A stretch of DNA of 64,000 bases from Theristus sp. LFF4_11. Lineage: Eukaryota > Nematoda > Chromadorea > Monhysterida > Xyalidae. Under the pieces are notes generated by a model. That model saw only the letters and a list, made by a program, of their open reading frames with translations. It did no database searches and was not told where the DNA came from. The DNA lies in NCBI GenBank assembly GCA_030248135.1, contig JASANC010001067.1:90617-154616 (forward strand), read 5' to 3'. Within the stretch, counting starts at the first letter, position 1. Each line of letters opens with the position of its first letter. The translations under genes and the position numbers were made by a program. Shown in pieces: positions 56,587 to 64,000 of this stretch.

Positions 56587-57912
56587 CGGATTAAAATCAA
56601 CATACACTAACGTTTTTGCTTTCAAGTTATGTGACATTAATTGCGTACAGGATGATTCAAAAAAAGCGTCAAAGAGTAAACAGCGGTTAAGTCAAACTGA
56701 AACAACAGCTTATTCCAGCTAAACCGCTGCAACAATGAAAGAAAAGAACTTCCTTTGTTGGTTCTGCACAAAGCAGGCCAATTGATAAATACTAGAGTTC
56801 GTATCAGAGAATACAGTTTTAAAAATGAAAGTTCCTAACTATTGTCTTTTTGGTTTTGCGTTATGCAATGCGTTTACAGACATGGAAAGGGTTGGTTTAC
56901 GTGATGAAATGCGCGCGAATGTGATGTAACTTTTTTAAAGGGTCACAAATGAAAATGATCACAAATAATACATGAATGTGGCAAAGATGCGTGGGTTGTT
57001 TGCGCACGCACGCCATGGGATGGGCTTTAGTATGCAAGATTTGTTTATTTCACGAGTTGTTTATTGATTTATTCATGATTAATAGTTTGTTTTAACAAAG
57101 CACTTAACCATTTTTTGCCGTAATAAAAGAACAACGATGTAACAATGACCGATTTATTAAAGAAACCAGCGCGTTAAAAATATTTCACAGAGATTACAAT
57201 AATGCTTCACGCACAGGGTACATGTAAATAGAAATGAACGTTCGTTAACGTCGTTAACGCTTGTCATTGTTGGCTATACTTGTGTGAAAACGGTACACAG
57301 CACTACTGCATTAACAGAAACGTTCGTTACACTACGTTATCACAGACGTTATTGCATTATCATAAACATCTCACAGTCACAACGTTATAAAGGCCCATTC
57401 ATGCACGCGCGCGCTAAAGCGCGTTGACGCGCGCTGACGCGCGCTAACATGAACGTGCGTATGAATGTGCGTATGTTCCAAAACTGAAGCGTGCTGACGC
57501 GCGCTGTTTTTTGCTTCATGAATGTGCAGCGAAGTGACGCGTGTCAGCGCGCTTCAACCTCCATGAATGACGCTTAAACAAAGCTGTTTTTTGTGCTTGA
57601 ATGTTTTTTTTTGCAAACAGCGAACTTCATGTATCGACGACATCTGCATCTAAATCTATGTACAAATACCCTATATTGCACAAATCACAAGCAAACTCAC
57701 AGGCACACAGACATTGACACACGCGCGCTTGTGTAATTTTGTGTTAGTGGTGCCTGTGTGTTAGAACTTGCTGCACATATTTTCACTGGGGATTTTTGCG
57801 TGCAGAAATAAAGTTTAGAATATTCTCGAAATTTTGTTTTAAAAACGTACACAGACCATGAAAAAATGAATAATGTTTAAAGAGAACGAATGATTGCGCA
57901 CATCACTGCATC
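56587..57912. other. Stretch between convergent genes
   Basis: No gene seen. At about 57385-57565 there is a GC-rich, alternating purine/pyrimidine patch (repeated TGACGCGCGCTGACGCGCG) within an imperfect palindrome flanked by CATTCATG and CATGAATG. AATAAA on the plus strand near 57806 could serve the PPP4R1-like transcript. Confidence 0.5.
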
Positions 57913-60632
57913 TCACTTACTGCTACTATTCTTCTTCTTCTTCTTGTTGTTGTTCATGTTCTTTTTGCTGCCCATGCGTTCGGTAGATGGCCGACCTTTT
58001 CGAAAGTTCTTGAATCGAAACCCTTTCAGCTGGTCACTCATCAGCGGGAAACATCGTTCCGCCATTCGAATCCACGCTGCTTCTATTGTTGGACTCCTAC
58101 ACATTTTGTCAGAAAATGTATCGTTTTTTTTAAATTGCAACGATACAAGATAGTGTACAATATGGCCGATTAAACGTGGCAGCTTTTTTCAGGGTGCAAG
58201 GAGCGCGCGAAATTTGAATCAATGAAAAAAGATGTTCAGAAATCCAACTGCGTGTCAAATTTGACATGTTTCTCAAAATTAATTGGTAATTCGTGCTATT
58301 CTGTTCATTATTTCTCCCTTTGCACACTCGATTAGCGGAAATGTTATCATTTTTGAAAAAGCAACTCCTAGTCTGCGACTAATCTCGCTTTGATTGAGAC
58401 TGCCATATTTATTCGGCCATACCGTACCAACGGATTGAAAATTGTCCGTTTTTTCTCAAGACAAAAGTTTTCTTCTTCAAAAGCGATAGACTCCGCCCTA
58501 TAACAACGATTGCACGGACAGCATGCGTCGCGTGATTACCAACCATACAACTGATTGCCTTAGGGCGCATTCATGTTGCAGTATTTAGTAACCGCACAGC
58601 TACATATGTTAAAACATAGCTACGCGGGCACTAAATATTGCATCATGAATGCGCCTTAAGGAAGCAACTTCTTGACCTACGACTCGGTGGGCTCAAGATC
58701 GTCATCTTTCGCCTTTATGGATCCAGCGACCATTACCAACTTCTCCTAACCTGGCAGTGCTACCAGATAGCCTTTCGGCTATACCACCACACAGGCTGGA
58801 ACCTACTCAGGTTGGCTACTGCTCACCTGCAGGCCAGACAATTAAACAACTAGCGGCTCTTCTTCTCGGGCGGGCGGAGCCCGTAGTGGATCAATCGTAT
58901 CCACGCTCAACCCCGCGCGCATACAGAGAGAGCGGCCCTTATACCGTAACCTTACACATGAACGACCTTAGTGACATTTTCAATCAGGGTGAAATTCTGA
59001 AAAAATCAGGCGACTTAACGAGCTGAAACAAATGAATAAACAGACTTATCACTTTTAAGCATTGAAGACAGCGTACATTGGAGTCAACACATACATTTTC
59101 ATCAAATGAGCAAAAGATTTGTTTGCAAAAAAACCATGTCGTAATTAAAGACCCTTGGTCAGTGATTCAGTCCAAAAATGCTGTCACAAACATGCTTTGT
59201 TATTCTTAATGTTTTGGTGATCTCACATGTATTGTGGATTTATTCAAACGTGTCTGGACTAAAATGAAGTCATTTGCTTTAAAAATGCCCGTTTGTCAAA
59301 AGTACAGGCACTAAAATGCCAGTTTGGTGTGACTGATTCGACATTCACCATTTGTTTACGGGAAGAAATCGGCTAAACGAAAAGTCTGGTTTGCTGTGAA
59401 CGACAGGCGCATGTTTTGCGGCACATGACGTCATTTCAGTGGGACACGTTTGATAATAAAGGTCATACTTTAAGTGGGACCATTGGACCTCAATAAACTG
59501 TAAATAAAAACGCTTGTTTTGAAAAAAGCGCGCAAAAACTTTGACGCGACGTACTTCGCGTCGGCCGGATAGCGCCCGTACTCGGCATGTCGCAGGCGCA
59601 TGTGATTGCGCACGTGTGCCGACTCTGAGCTGCTGTACGCGCAGTGCGTGCATTGGAACTGTTTCAGCGGGTAGTGGCGTTTCGCGTGATTCAGCAGCGC
59701 CGACAGCGGCTTGTTCGGATTCACGATCTTCCAGCAGTGCTGACAGCGGCGTAGCTCGATCGGTTGACCCGTGCCACCGGCACCGGTCGCAATAATTCCA
59801 GACGCGCCGGCAACGTTCGCTCCTGCCCGTTCGTGCGATTCGTTCGCAGCTTGTCGCTCATGTCGATCAAATGGATTGAGCAACATGCCTGAGAGAACAT
59901 TCAACAACTCAGTGACTACCGTATACAATCGAACTCCAAAGTATAGGAAATCAGCTGATTGGTTGGGATTACGGTATGTATGCTTTATGTGCAAACCAAA
60001 CTCCACCCCCACAGCAATGCCTGCACACAAACCATACATACCGTAATTCCAATCAATCAGCTGATTCCCTGTAATTTAGAGTTCGACTGTACAAAGTACA
60101 TGTATTTCTCTGACCATGCTCGCTTACCATCGAAACCATTTTGAGCTGGCTGTTTGATCATCTTTCTATTGTTTTCAGCGCAGTTACTGTACAGCGCAGT
60201 CACTTTGTCTGTATGCTGTAACTGAGTTTATACCCAATGTCAAAGCGTGGTGCTGCAGGTTGATGTGTGTCGTCTGATGAATGAGGCCAGTTGGTCGATC
60301 TAACGCTGAGTTACTTGTGTATGGCGCGACGCTTGCCCAGTCGAGTTCACTTGATGAAGACTGATGATTCACCGAGGATGGTGTTGACAATTGACAGTCG
60401 ACATCGGTGAACGGGTGATTTGCAGGTGACTGTTGGGAAACAAGAGGCAGCGTCAGTGTTGCGCTGTCTCTGTCGAGCATCGCAAAAGTGGACGTCAGCA
60501 TCACATCGTTCAGCAAATCGGAGTAGATTGGTGACAATGGTGGCGGATGAACTGAGTTGACGTTGAAGCCGCGGGAATCTCCTGAAACAATATATCAATC
60601 AGTCAATCAATCAGTCAAGCAATAAATCAGAT

Positions 60633-60663
<31 letters not shown>

Positions 60664-60682
60664 CCATCAATCAATCAATCAG

Positions 60683-60717
<35 letters not shown>

Positions 60718-62050
60718 TTCAATCATCAATCAATCATCAATCAATCAGTCAATCAATCGCGCAAGCAAGCAATCAGTCAATCTTTTCCATTCAATTCAAT
60801 TTATCTATGTATCAGTCTCTAATCACTCCAATTAATTATTCTATTAACCAAATAATCATGCACTTGTCATCGTAACTCACAGGGAACTCATGATATATGA
60901 TGACATTGATGCATGGAAGATGTGGTTAATGTGGAACTCATCGGGGCGTTCATTAGCATTTTTCAACAACGAATTTGCGGAAGATACTCATAGGGGCGTC
61001 AAATCATACCATATCATACATTTATTAACAATCAACGAGAATCTTTATCTGTCGTCTCATTAACGGGGTGAAAATTCAGTGGTTTGTGTGCGTCACACAT
61101 TAACTGTACATTAGTGACATCAACATTACCATAAAACATCATCTGTCACATTTGTATGTTGTTAATGAAATGTTAATGCAGTGGCTTGCTTGCGTCACAC
61201 ATTATCTACATTAACAGCAAGGATGATTACGGATGAGCATTTGCGCACGTTAGAGTCATCATTAGCCACATCAATGCATTTGAAATCAACAGCGTTGATT
61301 ACTGTTAATGAGCTGAGATCGGTAAAATGTTAATAAGACAGATTAACATTAACAGTTCATCTTCAATGCATCTATGTCATCATATACCGTATTACCTCTA
61401 ATAAACCCCCATGGGGGTTTATTTCTTCAGCGACTCTGGGGGTGGGGGTTTATTTTTTGGGGGGGGGGGCTTTATTTTTGGGGGGGGGGTTTATTTGGAA
61501 ACCATTTTTAGGAGTGGGCAAAATGGCAAAAATACCTTCCATGGCAGGAAGGAAGTCGCAGAAACTTCTACTCTACATAGAAATTTCCTTTTACAACAAC
61601 CTTTTGTAATGAAATTACCATTAACTCATCCATTTGGGGCCTTTGGTAGCACAATTTCATCATTTTCACTGCAACCAGCCACTGAATTCGCTGGGTATGT
61701 GTTTCAAACAGGTTTCAATAATCCCCCATGGGGGATTATTTTTGGGGGGGGATTATTTGGAAACTTGTCGAGGGGGTGGGGGTTTATTTTTGGGGGGGGT
61801 TTAATTTTGGGGGGGGGTTTAATAGAGGTAATACGGTATCATGAGTTCCCTGTGACTATGGTCGTCATAATCGTGCTAGCATACCTGATGTTGGTTGATT
61901 TGTCGCGCCAGTCGGCATTATCAGCGCACCAGCATAATTGTTTGGTTGATGCGTGCTGTGATGGGAAATCGCGTATTGGTCAGCGTTGAAATTTGAATAA
62001 AAATCAAAGTCGGGTACAGCGATTACGTTGCTTACGGTTTCTTGTATCAT
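57913..62050 (-). CDS. Two-finger C2H2 zinc-finger protein
   Basis: Four minus-strand exons join in frame to a complete 343-residue protein: 61885-62050, 60234-60581, 59555-59888, 57913-58096. The first ~215 residues are Ser/Thr/Asn/His-rich and look disordered. Finger 1 is C220-C223-H239-H243, an unusually long spacing of 15 residues between the Cys and His pairs; finger 2 is C251-C254-H267-H272. After the fingers come W291, CFP (298-300) and a basic tail with a run of five Lys (334-338), a likely nuclear signal. From memory, nematode proteins with a finger pair followed by W and CFP are common; their function as DNA- or RNA-binding regulators is inferred. Introns hold two MITEs, a hairpin MITE, an AATC tract and a G-tract MITE. 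The start is the first ATG of an exon preceded by in-frame stops. Confidence 0.8.
58155..58426. repeat. TACAGTATGGCCGA-type MITE, free-standing copy
   Basis: 272 bp with ends TACAATATGGCCGATTAAAC and TTTATTCGGCCATACCGTA. It begins 58 bp beyond the last zinc-finger exon, in its intron. Confidence 0.78.
58562..58658. repeat. Hairpin MITE, copy 4
   Basis: A 97-bp inverted repeat with arms GGGCGCATTCATG and CATGAATGCGCC and a longer loop. It is flanked by TTA/TAA, suggesting a TTA(A)-type target. Confidence 0.8.
59230..59467. repeat. TATTGTGGATTTATTC-type MITE, copy 4 (inverted)
   Basis: A 238-bp copy between TA dinucleotides, in the intron before the last zinc-finger exon and 87 bp from the exon at 59555. 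Confidence 0.82.
60595..60790. repeat. (AATC)n microsatellite
   Basis: About 45 imperfect AATC units, intronic, 14 bp from the exon at 60234-60581. Confidence 0.9.
61385..61838. repeat. G-tract MITE, copy 5
   Basis: A 454-bp copy with intact ends, in the first intron of the zinc-finger gene, 47 bp from exon 1. Confidence 0.82.
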
Positions 62051-62339
62051 TTTGACACTCGCAGTTACAATGTTTACATTCTATGAAAGAGGTTCAAACG
62101 TTGGGTAACGGGTGCAGTGTGTCCGCCAAGACGCGTCAGTCCACCTTTGTCGTTCTACAGCTGAGTGAAGCAATGGCACTGCGCAAATGACTGATTGTTT
62201 TCAATGTATCTTCAAATGCACCTGCATGGCAATTGTTGCGAGTGTAGAAAAGTAATTACGAAGAAACGTTCGTGTGATTATCGTCATGTCTTAGGCGCCA
62301 GTGTGTGGGCTGGTGTCGGAATCAATGTACATATCTAGA

Positions 62340-63190
62340 TACATACATGTACTTGGTATATGATTGCGAAGGGCTTCACATTCGAGAATGTGCTTGCTCG
62401 AGCATACAGTATGTACTGTAGTTCAAAGCAAGATACAGGCAGCAGCGACATAAACTGAAAAAAATCCTACTACGCACACTACTAAAATGTGTTTACTATC
62501 TTGTACCACGAGTAGTAGTAGTGGCGAGTTTAGTGGCGAACTGGTCTATCTTATAACACCAGTAGTCAATTTAGTATCGAATTTGTTAGCGAATGCGCGT
62601 CTATATCTTATAAGACGAGTGTGAATTTGATAGCGAGTTTAGTGGCGAACGCGACTATCTTTTAACATGAGTAGTCAATTTAGTAGCGAATTTGTTAGCG
62701 AATGTGCGTCTATCTTAAACACAAGTAGTCAGTTTAGTAGCGAGTGTATTATCTTTCTCATTAAACGTGACCCAATATGCGTTTGCACGCACAGATAGAG
62801 AAAATGTTTCATGGCTGCGCGGCAATTTTAAATGAGCAAAACTTAACGTATTCTGACGACAGATTCGTGCAAGAAATTGAGAAAAAACCAGTCAGAATGT
62901 TTTTTCACTAAACAAAATTTATTTCAATTCATATTCGAACTACGCTCTGGCGCAAAACATTTTTTCAGTGTGCGGCTTTTCCACACATCATTCAACATTA
63001 CTATACCTCCTTCGTACGAAAAGATTATACTAGCCACCGCATCTATTTTAGTTATAACTCGAGTAGTTTTTCAGCGAATGCGCATATCTTAAAAAAACGT
63101 GGAACCGATTTAATAGCGAGTTTGCTGGCGAACCCGCCTATCATATGACACGAGTAGTCGTTCGTAACGAGTTCAGTGGAGTGTTTTTAA
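62340..63190. repeat. Degenerate tandem repeat region
   Basis: Loose units built on TTAGTAGCGA(A/G)TTTGTTAGCGAATG and a following TCTATCTTA. The block 62757-62890 matches 27930-28060 beside composite copy 2. No gene is seen. Confidence 0.55.
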
Positions 63191-63477
63191 AGAAAACACG
63201 CTCTACACTATGTCATCGCTACAACACTCCCATGTACTTGGCATATGCAACAACAGAGGATTAATTAAGTTTTTAACCAAGTGCACGGATTCCTTTGTTC
63301 GTTTTCAACTTCGGAGGCAATCCAAACACCTGCCGATCCGTTGTTGTTGCTTTTGGGATTGTTGTTGATCAATTTTGTTCCTGTATCCAGAGTGGTCCGC
63401 AAGTAGTAATACGAATATTGAACCGTTAGAATTCGCCAACCGTTGTTCGAGTATTCCAATCAAAATTTTCATCAATT

Positions 63478-64000
63478 ATCATGCGGATGCGCGAGCGAGC
63501 GAAGCGAGCGGACAGCGCATCACGCATTATACGGCTGGACATGGACCTGCGGAAGGTTTTCAAAATTTACGCGTTGTCATACAGCAACGAACATACATGC
63601 TCGAAACTTGTTACTGTGCACACGAAGAGACCTGCAGTGGTTGCTAACTGTGCCGAAGAGAAAATTCCATCAGACTTCTTTACGTCCGTTGTAGACACGA
63701 AAAACCTATTCTGAAATCTTGGTTACTTATTCTTGTTTCTCCTTTTTTTTCAGCTATATCATCAAGATGTGTTCGCACTTTCAATTTTCAACTGGGGCAT
63801 TTTTATAGCCGAACAAAAATGTTTCCTGGGGTAATTTCATCCGGATATTTTGCAAATTGGGTTAATTTTTTACCCAGACCTTGTTTTTGGGTAAAAAATT
63901 GGGCATTTTTAAAAGTTCGCAGGGTTTTCACCAGTTTTAAGTGTTCGCCCTTTCCATTTTTGTCTACAGTGGTTTCATAACCGAATAAAATACTTTCCTA
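63478..64000 (-). mobile_element. Composite satellite-bearing unit, copy 4, cut by the window edge
   Basis: It starts with the shared end motif ATCATGCGGATGCGCGAGCG. The end module (to about 63750) is strongly diverged from the other three in its middle but not at its ends. The ~172-bp repeats follow to the edge. Satellite and element A, if present, lie beyond 64000. Confidence 0.65.
63481..63714 (+). CDS. Short conserved frame in the composite end module
   Basis: An open 77-codon frame ending VDTKNLF and a stop. The other three modules (minus strand at about 17330-17560 and 27490-27710, plus strand at 47231-47463) encode the same last ~35 residues: VHTKR, then VV, a Ser-Asp pair and VDTKNLF-stop. 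Here many codons differ silently and one codon is absent in step. The other copies lose the frame further upstream. It could be the end of a mobile-element protein or a captured exon. No domain is recognised. Confidence 0.45.
   Translation: MRMRERAKRADSASRIIRLDMDLRKVFKIYALSYSNEHTCSKLVTVHTKRPAVVANCAEEKIPSDFFTSVVDTKNLF

Noticed and set aside
1..64000. CRISPR array or prokaryotic operon
   Set aside because: The tandem arrays are satellites without unique spacers, and all recognised genes are split by spliceosomal introns.

Overview
The window looks like nuclear DNA from an invertebrate animal, most likely a nematode. Genes are split into small exons (about 66-460 bp) with short TTTTCAG-type acceptors, introns are crowded with mobile DNA, and there is no bacterial-style gene packing. 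The nematode call is an inference: it rests on acceptor style and on a two-finger C2H2 protein whose tail (W, then CFP) resembles nematode proteins as I remember them.

Five host genes can be read. (1) A first exon of a ChaC-type gamma-glutamylcyclotransferase, minus strand, 652-786; the rest lies off the left edge. (2) A minus-strand gene, 19777 to 7577, with a C-type lectin domain in three exons, four tiny cysteine-module exons and a final EGF exon. (3) A minus-strand S10 serine carboxypeptidase, 38894 to 31176, with all three catalytic residues and one apparent GC-AG intron. (4) A plus-strand HEAT-repeat protein, 45042 to at least 56335, matching protein phosphatase 4 regulatory subunit 1 (PPP4R1); 13 exons join in frame to 742 residues. 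(5) A minus-strand two-finger C2H2 protein, 62050 to 57913, four exons, 343 residues. Exon phases were checked by hand and agree at every junction except one in the carboxypeptidase.

Most of the remainder is repeats. A composite unit occurs four times (12.76-17.57, 19.83-27.72, 47.23-50.39 inverted, 63.48-end inverted and cut by the window). It has a fixed order: a ~1 kb element with ~150 bp inverted ends, a leader, a 149-bp satellite array, ~172-bp repeats, and an end module holding a short conserved reading frame. Copy 2 is broken by a complete 3992-bp LTR retrotransposon whose only long reading frame is Gag-like. There are also degraded mariner copies, at least five families of small inverted-repeat elements (MITEs), a ~3.25 kb foldback element, and several mini- and microsatellites.

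The repeats and genes touch. Several MITEs lie within about 25 bp of splice sites, one exactly at a 5' splice site of the carboxypeptidase, and one 3' splice site of the PPP4R1 gene is embedded in a minisatellite that repeats the splice-site sequence.
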